Positions 1-7,655 of a DNA stretch of 64,000 bases are shown one piece after another. The notes under the pieces were generated by a model. That model was not told the DNA's origin, made no database searches, and worked only from the letters and a program-made list of their open reading frames with translations. Within the stretch, counting starts at the first letter, position 1. The number at the start of each line of letters is the position of its first letter. The DNA comes from Trinickia dinghuensis (GTDB lineage Bacteria; Pseudomonadota; Gammaproteobacteria; Burkholderiales; Burkholderiaceae), in NCBI RefSeq assembly GCF_003367175.1, contig NZ_QRGA01000008.1, positions 124,001 to 188,000 of the forward strand, read 5' to 3'. The position numbers and the translations under genes are program-made.

Positions 1-445
1 CGCGCAGCACGGCGGGAGACCCTTCCCGCGCGCGCTGCTGATCGACCAAATCCTGCAGCGAGACCGAATCGAGGTACTCGACCATTTTCTGGTTCAGCGT
101 CGACCACAGCTCATGCGTCATGCAATGGCCGTCGTGCGCCTTGGTGCCCTCGCACGAGCCCTTGCCGCCGCATTGCGTGGCATCGAGCGGTTCGTCGACG
201 GCGATGATGATGTCCGCCACGGTCACTTCCTGTGCGCGACGGGCGAGGTTGTAGCCTCCACCCGGCCCGCGCACCGATTCGACGATCTCGTGGCGACGCA
301 GCTTCCCGAACAGCTGTTCGAGATAGGACAACGAGATCCGCTGGCGCTGGCTGATACCGGCAAGCGTCACCGGACCTTGCTCCTGGCGCAGGGCCAGGTC
401 GATCATCGCCGTAACGGCGAAACGGCCTTTCGTGGTGAGTCTCAT
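1..445 (-). CDS. iscR: Fe-S cluster regulator IscR (3' end cut by window)
   Basis: Rrf2-family transcription factor that senses [2Fe-2S] status and controls the isc Fe-S assembly operon. The start at 445 gives MRLTTKGRFAV, the usual IscR N-terminus, followed by a winged helix-turn-helix (SQRQRISLSYLEQLF) and a wing segment (VRGPGGGYNLAR). The cluster ligands are visible as three cysteines in CGGKGSCEG...GHC, followed by the THELW segment found in IscR. The last residues lie beyond base 1. The neighbours expected downstream (iscS, iscU) are outside the window. Two IscR-type repeats lie directly upstream, so autoregulation is likely. Family identity is secure. Confidence 0.96.
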   Translation of the reverse strand, partial: MRLTTKGRFAVTAMIDLALRQEQGPVTLAGISQRQRISLSYLEQLFGKLRRHEIVESVRGPGGGYNLARRAQEVTVADIIIAVDEPLDATQCGGKGSCEGTKAHDGHCMTHELWSTLNQKMVEYLDSVSLQDLVDQQRAREGSPAVLR

Positions 446-468
446 AGGGACGGAAAACCAGAATTCTC

Positions 469-514
469 GACGATTTTGGTCAAGTATAAATACATGACGA
501 TTTTAGTCAAGTAT
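469..514 (-). promoter_or_regulatory. iscR promoter with two IscR-type operator repeats
   Basis: Two near-identical 19-base repeats occur at 469-487 and 496-514. Read on the minus strand they are ATACTTGACYAAAATCGTC, 27 bases apart, and resemble the type 1 IscR site (ATAxxTTGACTAAAnnnAGTC). A minus-strand -35 TTGACT (505-510) and -10 TATACT (483-488) with a 16-base spacer are embedded in the repeats, so bound IscR would cover the promoter. The bases are visible; assignment to IscR is inferred from family knowledge. Confidence 0.8.
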
Positions 515-564
515 CCCCCTTTATCGGGCAGGGTATTGGTGCCGGACTGCAAGCACTCCACCGT

Positions 565-1050
565 CTACCCTTGCGCGAGCCGGGTCTGCAGGTGCGCCAG
601 CAGCCCTTGGCAGGCCGCTTCGACTTGATCGAGGACGGCTTCGAAGCCCTCGCTGCCGCCGAAATACGGATCGATCACTTCACGCCCCGCGGCATGCGGA
701 GCGAACTCCATCAAGAGACGCACGCGCTCGCGGAACGTGGGCGGGCAGATGCGCTGCAAGTTGCGCACGTTCGCTTCGTCCATCGCCAACAGCAAATCGA
801 AGTGCTCGAAATCCGCGGCAGCGACTTGCCGCGCACGCAGCGGCGACAAGTCGTAGCCGCGCGAGCGCCCCGCCAATTGCGCACGCTCGTCGGGTGCTTG
901 CCCGACATGCCAGTCGCCCGTGCCGGCCGAGTCGATCACGATGCGATCGGCCAGCCCCGCCGCTTCGACCTGCGCCCGCATGACCGCCTCGGCCGTGGGC
1001 GAGCGGCAGATGTTTCCAAGGCAGACGAAGCAAATAGAGACGGTTTTCAT
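565..1050 (-). CDS. Low-molecular-weight protein-tyrosine phosphatase
   Basis: Cytoplasmic enzyme of about 161 residues that hydrolyses phosphotyrosine. The P-loop CLGNICRSP (CX5R) sits near the N-terminus and the general-acid loop is visible as VIDPYFGG near the C-terminus, both diagnostic of the LMW-PTP family. Length matches the family. I chose the ATG at 1050 (MKTVSICFVC); an ATG at 1059 would add three residues. In this lineage it commonly sits just upstream of iscR on the same strand, which fits here. It lacks tyrosine-kinase or exopolysaccharide neighbours, so a housekeeping role is more likely than capsule control, but the substrate is unknown. Confidence 0.93.
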   Translation of the reverse strand: MKTVSICFVCLGNICRSPTAEAVMRAQVEAAGLADRIVIDSAGTGDWHVGQAPDERAQLAGRSRGYDLSPLRARQVAAADFEHFDLLLAMDEANVRNLQRICPPTFRERVRLLMEFAPHAAGREVIDPYFGGSEGFEAVLDQVEAACQGLLAHLQTRLAQG

Positions 1051-1138
1051 CGATAACATACGCGGGCCGCCGGACACTCGCGATCCAAAACGCGGCAGGC
1101 CGTTGACCGAATCCGACATTATATCGAGCCGTGCCCGA

Positions 1139-1393
1139 TCACGTTGACGACGCCAAAGGGGCGGCCGCCGGCGCGACGGCATGGCGCACGGCCGACGCGG
1201 TACGCGCGGCGCCGGCATCGATCAACCCGTAGGACACCGTGCGCGCCAATTCCGCCGTGACCTGTTCCGCGGCCAGCGGCTCGCGCGGCGCCGCGCCGTT
1301 GCCGTATGCGTGCAGTGCCGCCATGACGAGCAGCACAACCGCTGCCGCCACCGGCAAAGCGCTGGAGAAATAGCCCGATCTTGTCGTTCTCAT
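1139..1393 (-). CDS. Small membrane or exported protein, function unknown
   Basis: Protein of 84 residues starting MRTTRSGYFSSALPV, preceded by AGGGG as ribosome binding site. One hydrophobic segment (about residues 9-27, ALPVAAAVVLLVMAALHAYG) acts as an anchor or signal sequence. The rest is Ala-rich with a periplasmic-looking stretch. I do not recognise a domain. A longer upstream start is possible in frame, but the strong Shine-Dalgarno sequence favours this ATG. It lies 88 bases upstream of the phosphatase on the same strand, so they could be co-transcribed. Confidence 0.6.
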   Translation of the reverse strand: MRTTRSGYFSSALPVAAAVVLLVMAALHAYGNGAAPREPLAAEQVTAELARTVSYGLIDAGAARTASAVRHAVAPAAAPLASST

Positions 1394-1456
1394 ATTCGTG
1401 CCCCTAACGCGGCGGACACCGCGCCGATCGCGCGTCCGCACTCATCCATGGCACGT

Positions 1457-1484
1457 ATTCTATAAACGATCGCTATCGAGACAA
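1457..1484 (-). promoter_or_regulatory. Sigma-70-type promoter for the small membrane protein
   Basis: On the minus strand TTGTCT (-35, bases 1479-1484) and TAGAAT (-10, bases 1457-1462) are separated by 16 bases, about 65 bases upstream of the ATG at 1393. Both hexamers are moderate matches to consensus. Confidence 0.45.
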
Positions 1485-1609
1485 AGACGGGAATAGTGAA
1501 TTCAGCGTTGCGCTGGGATAAACAATAGCGATGAACGACGGCGCCAACGCCGGCGGTCGGCCTGCACCCGCTCCACCTCTTCTATTCTTCTATATGGCCT
1601 ATCTCTGGC

Positions 1610-3022
1610 CTATCCCTGATGACTGCGCTGCGCCGCGTACAGCTCGCGGAACGTGCGTCCGACGGGCGCCGGCATCTCGCGCGTCGCGGTCCAGCCTTTG
1701 CCGAGCGGCAGATGCGAGATCGAGCGCTTGCTCCCGCCCGCGCGTTCGAGCACACGCACGGCCAGCTTCGTGAAGAGCGCGTAGAGGGTCGGCCGCATCG
1801 CGAAGAAACCCCAGACGGCAAGCCCAGCACGCTCCGAAAATGGCCGCAGACCGCGCTCGACCTGCTTCTCGCGCAGTTTGCGCAACAAGTCGGAAATCGG
1901 AATGCCGACGGGACAAACGGCATTGCACTCGCCGCACAGCGTCGCGGCCTGCGGCAGATCGAGCGTCTTCTCGAGCCCGGTGTAGCTCGGCGTCAGCACC
2001 GATCCCATCGGCCCCGGATACACCCAGCCGTAAGCATGGCCGCCGACTTTCTGATAGACCGGACAGTGATTCATGCATGCGCCGCAGCGGATACAGCGCA
2101 GCATCTCCTGGAAGGCGCCGCCGATGAGGCCGGTGCGGCCGCCGTCCACGAGCACGACATACATATGTTCCGGCCCGTCGAGATCGCCCTCGCCGCGCGG
2201 GCCCGTCAATAAAGAAAAATAATTCGCCATGACCTGCCCCGTCGCGCTGCGCGGCAAGAGCCGCATGGCCACCGCGAGATCCTCGAGCGTCGGCAGCACC
2301 TTCTCGATACCGGTCACCGCCACGTGCACGCGCGGCATCACCGTGCACATCCCCTCGTTGCCCTCGTTCGTCACGAGCGCGACCGAACCTGTTTCGGCGA
2401 TGAGGAAGTTGCCGCCGGTCACGCCCATATCGGCGGACATAAAGTGCGGGCGCAGCACCTCGCGCGCTTCACGCGTCATATCGGGAATTTCGGTGAGCCG
2501 CGGGCGGCCGTGCGTGGCCGCGAACAGATCCGCGATTTCCTCTTTGTCCTTGTGGACGACGGGCGCGATGATGTGGCTCGGCGGCTCGTTGTCGTTGATC
2601 TGAAGAATGTATTCGCCGAGGTCGGTCTCGATCGACTGCACGCCCATTTCGCCGAGCACGGCATTGAGCCGCATCTCCTCGGACACCATCGACTTCGTCT
2701 TGATGACCTTCTTGACCTCGTGCTCGCGCGCGATCTCGGCCACGAGCCGCGCGGCGTCGCGCGTCGTTTCGGCGTAGAGCACGGTCGTGCCGCGCCGCGC
2801 CGCTTCCCGCTCGAAGGTTTCGAGCCAGACGTCGAGATGCTCGAGCGCCCGGTTGCGGCGCGCTTTCAACTCGGCGCGCGTGGCCGGAAAATCGATGGCT
2901 TGCATGGCGGTTGCCCGCGCCGACACGAACTTCGTCGACAGCTTCTTCAGATTCTGCTGCAAGCGCGGGTTGGCCAGGCTGTCCTTGGCGCGCGCCTTGA
3001 ACTGCATCGATTGAACTTGCAT
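1610..3022 (-). CDS. lutB: Lactate utilisation iron-sulfur protein LutB
   Basis: Subunit of the LutABC-type L-lactate oxidising system that converts lactate to pyruvate; 470 residues, as usual for LutB/LldF/YkgF. The N-terminal two thirds is the LUD (DUF162-like) domain with the NFLIAETGS and TNEGNEG motifs. The C-terminal third holds ferredoxin-type cysteine clusters: CIRCGACMNHCP, then CGECNAVCP. The gene follows lutA on the same strand with a 121-base gap containing short tandem repeats. The third component, LutC, is not found next to it. The start at 3022 has no strong ribosome binding site; an in-frame ATG at 3007 is an alternative. Confidence 0.95.
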   Translation of the reverse strand: MQVQSMQFKARAKDSLANPRLQQNLKKLSTKFVSARATAMQAIDFPATRAELKARRNRALEHLDVWLETFEREAARRGTTVLYAETTRDAARLVAEIAREHEVKKVIKTKSMVSEEMRLNAVLGEMGVQSIETDLGEYILQINDNEPPSHIIAPVVHKDKEEIADLFAATHGRPRLTEIPDMTREAREVLRPHFMSADMGVTGGNFLIAETGSVALVTNEGNEGMCTVMPRVHVAVTGIEKVLPTLEDLAVAMRLLPRSATGQVMANYFSLLTGPRGEGDLDGPEHMYVVLVDGGRTGLIGGAFQEMLRCIRCGACMNHCPVYQKVGGHAYGWVYPGPMGSVLTPSYTGLEKTLDLPQAATLCGECNAVCPVGIPISDLLRKLREKQVERGLRPFSERAGLAVWGFFAMRPTLYALFTKLAVRVLERAGGSKRSISHLPLGKGWTATREMPAPVGRTFRELYAAQRSHQG

Positions 3023-3070
3023 GGAAGGCTCGGTCGGTTCGGTAGACGAAAAAAGCTGCGCGAATAATTA

Positions 3071-3103
3071 GAGCAACTCAGGAGCGACTCAGGAGCAACT
3101 CAG
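3071..3103. repeat. Three tandem 11-base repeats between lutA and lutB
   Basis: The unit GAGCRACTCAG is repeated three times without spacing (3071-3081, 3082-3092, 3093-3103), followed by a degenerate fourth copy. It lies about 50 bases upstream of the lutB start. Function unknown: it could be slippage or a binding array. Confidence 0.85.
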
Positions 3104-3143
3104 GGAGCAATCAACGGCACATCAAGGGGCACCTCAGTACCAC

Positions 3144-3872
3144 TCAACGCTCGGTGTCGCCCGCCAGCACTTGCGCGATGTGCAGCACGCGCGTGGCGGT
3201 ATCGCCTGTGCGGCGCAGCCGCCCTTCGATGTTCAGCATGCAGCCGAGATCGCCCAGCACGACGCAGCCCGTCCCGCTCGCCTGGACATTCGCGCATTTT
3301 TCGTCGACGATGGCCGTCGAGATGTTGCCGTATTTGACGGCGAAGGTCCCGCCGAAACCGCAGCAGTGCTCGCAGTCCTTCATTTCCGTGACGGCCACCC
3401 CGCGCTGGGCGAGCAACGCGCGCGGCTGCGCTTTCACGCCGAGTTCGCGCAGCCCCGAGCACGAATCGTGATAAGTGACCGGCCCATTGAACGAACCGGG
3501 CGCGAGCTGTACTTTTCCGACATTGACTAAAAAATCGGTCAATTCATAGACTTTCGCGCGGAGCTTCTCGTAGCGGCCCATCAGCTCCGGATCGTCGCGC
3601 AGCAGATCGCCGTAATGGGCGGCGATCATCCCTCCGCACGAACCCGAGGGAACCACGACGTAGTCGAACTGCTCGAACTCGCGCAACATCTTTTCGGCGA
3701 GATCGCGGGCGATGCGCCGCTCGCCCGAGTTGTAGGCAGGTTGCCCACAGCAGGTTTGCGCCGGCGGCACGATCACCTCGAAGCCGGCCTGCTCGAGCAG
3801 CTTGATCACGGAGAATCCGATCTCCGGGCGCATCAGGTCAATGAGACAAGTGACGAACAGTCCGACTCGCAT
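3144..3872 (-). CDS. lutA: Lactate utilisation protein LutA (CCG-domain)
   Basis: Component of L-lactate oxidation to pyruvate, about 242 residues, matching LutA/LldE/YkgE. Two cysteine-rich CCG modules are visible: TCCGQPAYN in the N-terminal half, and HDSC...CEHCCGFGG in the C-terminal half. Such modules bind a Fe-S centre in heterodisulfide-reductase-like proteins. I use the ATG at 3872 (MRVGLFVTCL, the usual start); a GTG at 3881 is possible. It is first in an operon with lutB and divergent from an IclR-type regulator 175 bases away, which suggests control by that regulator. Confidence 0.94.
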   Translation of the reverse strand: MRVGLFVTCLIDLMRPEIGFSVIKLLEQAGFEVIVPPAQTCCGQPAYNSGERRIARDLAEKMLREFEQFDYVVVPSGSCGGMIAAHYGDLLRDDPELMGRYEKLRAKVYELTDFLVNVGKVQLAPGSFNGPVTYHDSCSGLRELGVKAQPRALLAQRGVAVTEMKDCEHCCGFGGTFAVKYGNISTAIVDEKCANVQASGTGCVVLGDLGCMLNIEGRLRRTGDTATRVLHIAQVLAGDTER

Positions 3873-4047
3873 GGCAGCCACAAGTGAACGAAACGGGTCG
3901 ATTATCCGTCGTTTGCGCCGCCGAGCGACGGAAAAGTAGAAAAAAGTGCGCGCGGCCCGCCCGAGGGGGCATTCGAACAGCGTTCGCTTTTTTCACAATA
4001 CGAGATACAATGGGCCCACCGTTAATTGCCGTGTCAATTGATTTCCA

Positions 4048-4875
4048 ATGACCGAGACGAACCAGGATTCCAAGACGTCGATCCAGGTGATCGAACGCAT
4101 GATGCGCCTGCTCGACGCCCTCGCTGCCCACACCGATCCGGTCAGCCTCAAGGAGCTCGCGCTGCGCACCGAGCTGCACCCGTCGACGGCACACCGCATT
4201 CTCAACGACATGGTTACGTGCCGCCTCGTCGACCGCTCCGATCCGGGCACCTACCGGCTCGGCATGCGGCTGCTCGAGCTGGGCAACCTCGTCAAGGCGC
4301 GCCTGTCCGTCCGTGACGCCGCGCTCGCACCGATGCGCGAACTGCACCGGATGACGGGGCAGACGGTCAATCTGTCGGTGCGCCAAGGCGACGAGATCGT
4401 CTATATCGAGCGCGCCTATTCCGAGCGCTCGGGCATGCAGGTCGTGCGGGCGATCGGGGGGCGCGCGCCGCTGCACCTCACGTCGGTCGGCAAACTGTTC
4501 CTCGCGGCCGACGAAGCCTCGCGCGTGCGTGCCTACGCGATGCGCACGGGGCTCTCGGGCCACACGCGCAACAGCATCACCGACATCTCGCACCTCGAGC
4601 GCGAGTTGACGCAGGTGCGCCAGCAAGCCTGCGCGCGCGACAACGAGGAACTCGAGCTTGGCGTGCGATGCATTGCCGCCGGCATATACGACGACACGGG
4701 CAAACTCGTCGCCGGCTTGTCGCTGTCGGCACCGGCCGATCGGCTGCAAGACGCGTGGCTGGGCCAGCTGAGCCAAACGGCGCTCGTCATCTCCGAATCG
4801 CTCGGCTATCACCCGGAGGCGGCCGCTAGCGCGGACGCGCATCGCAAATCGGGCTCGCACACCCACTCGCATTGA
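4048..4875 (+). CDS. IclR-family transcriptional regulator, likely of lutAB
   Basis: Regulator of 275 residues. The N-terminal winged HTH is seen in VSLKELALRTELHPSTAHRI, and the C-terminal effector domain includes LHLTSVGKLFLA and the ELGVRCIAAGIYD segment typical of IclR proteins. It is transcribed divergently from lutA across about 175 bases, so it probably controls lactate oxidation, but the ligand is unknown. The C-terminus ends in a short His-rich tail (SGSHTHSH), unusual for the family and possibly metal-binding or simply disordered. The ATG at 4048 follows a region with a TACAAT -10-like hexamer. Confidence 0.92.
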   Translation: MTETNQDSKTSIQVIERMMRLLDALAAHTDPVSLKELALRTELHPSTAHRILNDMVTCRLVDRSDPGTYRLGMRLLELGNLVKARLSVRDAALAPMRELHRMTGQTVNLSVRQGDEIVYIERAYSERSGMQVVRAIGGRAPLHLTSVGKLFLAADEASRVRAYAMRTGLSGHTRNSITDISHLERELTQVRQQACARDNEELELGVRCIAAGIYDDTGKLVAGLSLSAPADRLQDAWLGQLSQTALVISESLGYHPEAAASADAHRKSGSHTHSH

Positions 4876-4967
4876 GCGGTTGACATTGAGCGGCGGGCGC
4901 GCGATACGAAGGCGGCGCGTTTCGTCCGTCTTCCATCCCCGTCATTCTTCATCCCCTCCGGACAGAA

Positions 4968-4993
4968 AAAAACCCCGTCAAGGCGGGGTTTTT
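4968..4993. terminator. Bidirectional intrinsic terminator
   Basis: AAAAACCCCG / CGGGGTTTTT arms (4968-4977 and 4984-4993) enclose a six-base loop, with A and T tracts on either side. It lies between the convergent iclR-type gene and pbpG and can serve both. Confidence 0.88.
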
Positions 4994-5013
4994 CGTGTTC
5001 GGGGACGTCGATC

Positions 5014-6177
5014 TCAGGTACCGCGCCCACCGGCATCCGCGCTCGTAATGCGCTGGCCGCCGAAATCGTCGAGCCACTTGCGCAGACGCGTCGCATCGGC
5101 GAAGCGCGAGTACTTGCCCGTCGAATCGAGCAGCACCATGACCATCGGCCGGCCGTGAATCGTCGCCTGCATCACGAGGCATTCGCCGGCTTCGTTGATG
5201 AAGCCCGTCTTTTGCAGACCGATGTCCCAGGTCGGGTTGCGCACGAGCGCGTTCGTGCTGTTGTAGGCCAGCATGCCCTTGCCCGGGTAGACATCGTAGC
5301 TGCGGTCGGTCGAGAACTTGCGGATCAGCGGGTACTGGTACGCCGCGTCGACCATCTTGACGAGATCGCGCGCCGTCGACACGTTTTGGCTCGTCAACCC
5401 CGACGGACTTTCGAAGTGCGTGTTGACCATGCCCAGCGCCTTGGCTTTCGCGTTCATCGCGGCGATGAATGCGGGCCGGCCGCCCGGGTAGTAGCGCGAC
5501 AGCGCCGCCGCGGCGCGGTTTTCCGACGCCATCAGCGCGATATGCAGCATGTCCTCGCGCGAGAGCACCGAGCCCACGTGCAGGCGCGAACCCGTGTGCT
5601 TGACGAAATCGCGATCTTCATCGGTGACTTCGATTTGATCCGTCAGCGGCATCTTCGAATCGAGCACGACCATCGCCGTCATCAGCTTCGTGACCGAAGC
5701 GATCGGCACGACGGACGTCGAGTTCTTGTCGAGCAGGACCTCGGACGTATTCTGATCGACGACGAAGGCGATGTTCGAGCGTAGCGCGACGCCTTCGGGC
5801 GTTTCCTCCAGGCCGAACGCCTTGGCGGTCGAGGGCGATCGCGGTTCGAACGCGACCCGGTGCACGACGCCGTGGCGGCCGTGCGCGCGCAGCGTGTAGC
5901 GCACCCGTTCGTGCCGGCCCTCCTTGCGCACGTCGGCTTGCGCCACCTTCTCGGCCGCGGCTTTCTTCTCGGCGGCTTTCGAAACAGCGGCGTGCTGCTC
6001 TTTCTTGAGGTGCTTTTTATGGAGGGGATGATGAGCCGGCACGGCCTCGGTGGCGGCGTATGCGCTGACCGGGGTCGCAACCGTCGCCACGGCGAGCGCG
6101 CCGGCTAGCCCGGACACAATAGTGCCGAGCGCCACGCCTCTAATCACGTTGAGCGACGAAAACAGAGCGATTTTCAT
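5014..6177 (-). CDS. pbpG: D-alanyl-D-alanine endopeptidase (PBP7 type)
   Basis: Periplasmic penicillin-binding serine hydrolase that cleaves peptidoglycan cross-links; 387 residues. The N-terminus carries an export signal (hydrophobic stretch ending SAYA), followed by a Lys/Ala/His-rich linker (about residues 45-90). The three active-site motifs of the S11 peptidase family are visible: SVTK (SxxK), SEN (ASENRAA) and KTG (LQKTGFIN). The ATG at 6177 (MKIALFSS) is chosen because it begins the signal peptide. A good promoter lies 38 bases upstream. A DacC-like carboxypeptidase is the alternative reading, but the absence of the C-terminal amphipathic domain favours PBP7. Confidence 0.93.
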   Translation of the reverse strand: MKIALFSSLNVIRGVALGTIVSGLAGALAVATVATPVSAYAATEAVPAHHPLHKKHLKKEQHAAVSKAAEKKAAAEKVAQADVRKEGRHERVRYTLRAHGRHGVVHRVAFEPRSPSTAKAFGLEETPEGVALRSNIAFVVDQNTSEVLLDKNSTSVVPIASVTKLMTAMVVLDSKMPLTDQIEVTDEDRDFVKHTGSRLHVGSVLSREDMLHIALMASENRAAAALSRYYPGGRPAFIAAMNAKAKALGMVNTHFESPSGLTSQNVSTARDLVKMVDAAYQYPLIRKFSTDRSYDVYPGKGMLAYNSTNALVRNPTWDIGLQKTGFINEAGECLVMQATIHGRPMVMVLLDSTGKYSRFADATRLRKWLDDFGGQRITSADAGGRGT

Positions 6178-6214
6178 GAAGTTCTGAAGCAGGAGTGGCG
6201 GACGGTTGACGGCA

Positions 6215-6243
6215 AGTGTAGTAAAGCTACGAAAATTTAGCAA
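6215..6243 (-). promoter_or_regulatory. Promoter of pbpG
   Basis: On the minus strand TTGCTA (bases 6238-6243) and TACACT (6215-6220) are separated by exactly 17 bases, ending 37 bases before the pbpG ATG. Confidence 0.65.
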
Positions 6244-6520
6244 TATTAAGCACTTATGAACCGTCCTTGAACCACTTTGTAAATTGGGGAAGCGTCGAAC
6301 GCGCACGAATCTTGCGTATGCGCCGCCGGACCTAGGGGGACATAACCGCATAACGGCGATGTTTGTCCAATCTTGAGCGAAATGGTTCGCACGAAAGCTA
6401 GGCCCGGCGTGGAGTTGCAGCCGGGACCGCCTGCATACCGCGCGAGCAAGTCAGCATAACGCGTGAGCCCTAGGATCGGTTTACAGCGTTTTCCGCCACC
6501 CCTCCGCTCGCTGGCGCACA

Positions 6521-6547
6521 GTGACTATAAAGTGACAGTAGCGTGAC
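6521..6547. promoter_or_regulatory. Pho-box-like triple direct repeat
   Basis: GTGAC occurs at 6521-6525, 6532-6536 and 6543-6547, each 11 bases apart. Read on the minus strand, part of it is CTGTCAC-TTTA-TAGTCAC, which resembles the PhoB box (two CTGTCA-type half-sites, 11-base period). It lies in the 663-base gap between pbpG and the phasin gene, about 150 bases before the phasin promoter. The rest of that gap (about 6250-6520 and 6550-6670) shows nothing I can identify. Confidence 0.4.
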
Positions 6548-6674
6548 CGTCCAGCGCGTCAAAATGACCGATTCATGGGCGTCCGCGGCCCGGCAAAAAC
6601 GACCGAAAACGATCCCGCCCTTTTGTCCCCAAAAACTTCCAACGCTTTGTTTTGTCGATAATTTCTCAACATGG

Positions 6675-6748
6675 TGCGTCGCACAAAAATGTGCTTGACA
6701 TTTGTTTTGGCCATCCTAAAATGGGAACCGTTGCTGCGACGCACAAAA
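6675..6748 (+). promoter_or_regulatory. Paired TGCGWCGCACAAAA repeats flanking the phasin promoter
   Basis: The 14-base direct repeats TGCGTCGCACAAAA (6675-6688) and TGCGACGCACAAAA (6735-6748) lie either side of the phasin promoter, 60 bases apart. The core is itself palindromic (TGCGTCGCA type). PhaR repressors of the polyhydroxyalkanoate pathway bind TGC-rich sites at phasin promoters, so these are good operator candidates; this assignment is inferred. Confidence 0.6.
6695..6722 (+). promoter_or_regulatory. Sigma-70 promoter of the phasin gene
   Basis: Consensus -35 TTGACA (6695-6700), a 16-base spacer and -10 TAAAAT (6717-6722). This predicts a leader of about 110 bases before the ATG at 6841. 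Confidence 0.8.
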
Positions 6749-6840
6749 CATTTTTTGACGTAGAAGCAAGCGCCTCGCAAAGTTTAGCCATTCCACCCCT
6801 TCGGTCTGCCGGAACAGGCCGATATTCAGGAGCGAAAAAC

Positions 6841-7422
6841 ATGACCCTGCTGACCCCTGAGCAATTTGCCGCGGCTCAAAAAGCGAACTTGGAAGCCCTG
6901 TTCGGTCTGACGAACAAGGCGTTCGAAGGGATCGAAAAGCTGGTCGAACTGAACCTGCAAGTGGTGAAGTCGACGATCGCGGAAAGCCAGGAAAACGCAC
7001 AACGCGCCCTGTCGGTCAAGGACGCGCAAGAGTTCGTCGCGCTGCAAGCCAGCCTGACGCAGCCGGTTGCCGAGAAGGTTCTGTCCTACGGCCGCCACCT
7101 GTACGAAATCGCCTCGGCCACGCAAGCTGAATTCGCGCGTGTTGCTGAAGCTCAGTACGAAGAGCAGAACCGTAAGGTTCAAGCGCTCGTCGAGAACGTC
7201 GCGAAGAACGCGCCGGCCGGTTCGGAAACGGCTGTTGCCGTCATGAAGTCGGCGATCACGGCTGCGAACACGACGTACGAAACGGTTCACAAGGCCACGA
7301 AGCAAGCCGTCGAAATCGCCGAAAGCAATTTCAACGCGGCTGCCACGGCTGCCCAGAAGGCTGCGCAGCAAGCTGCCTCGCAAGCTTCGCGCGCTGCCGC
7401 GACGAAGAAGTCGGTTGCCTAA
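6841..7422 (+). CDS. phaP: Phasin, polyhydroxyalkanoate granule protein
   Basis: Protein of 193 residues of the TIGR01841 phasin family, which coats PHA storage granules in the cytoplasm. It is almost all amphipathic helix, starts [18 protein letters not shown] and contains the [17 protein letters not shown] region typical of the family. It ends in an Ala/Gln-rich coiled segment and a short basic tail (ATKKSVA). An in-frame start at 6652 was rejected because AGGAGCG lies just before 6841 and similarity starts there. A strong promoter and repeat pair precede it, and a perfect terminator follows. It is monocistronic, and its codon choice suggests high expression. Confidence 0.95.
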   Translation: MTLLTPEQFAAAQKANLEALFGLTNKAFEGIEKLVELNLQVVKSTIAESQENAQRALSVKDAQEFVALQASLTQPVAEKVLSYGRHLYEIASATQAEFARVAEAQYEEQNRKVQALVENVAKNAPAGSETAVAVMKSAITAANTTYETVHKATKQAVEIAESNFNAAATAAQKAAQQAASQASRAAATKKSVA

Positions 7423-7452
7423 TACTAGGCACTCGCTTCGCGCCGACGTATA

Positions 7453-7490
7453 AAAAACGGGGCGCTCCCTTCGGGGAGCGCCCCGTTTTT
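7453..7490 (+). terminator. Strong intrinsic terminator of the phasin gene
   Basis: A perfect 17-base stem (7453-7469 with 7474-7490) closes on a TTCG tetraloop and runs into five T residues. It is symmetrical enough to work from both sides. The 165 bases between it and lpdA contain no gene I can see. Confidence 0.95.
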
Positions 7491-7655
7491 ATTTGCTTGT
7501 CGAAAGGAAAGCCGAAAGCCGGCCCTTCACGGGCAATCTTGCGAGGGATGATCGTTCGGGGCCGCCCCTGACGAAGCGCCTCATCGCCGAGGAGAAGCAG
7601 AAGCGCCGCCGACTAGAACGATCCTAGCGGCGGCGCGCTCCTTGTTACTGCCGGA

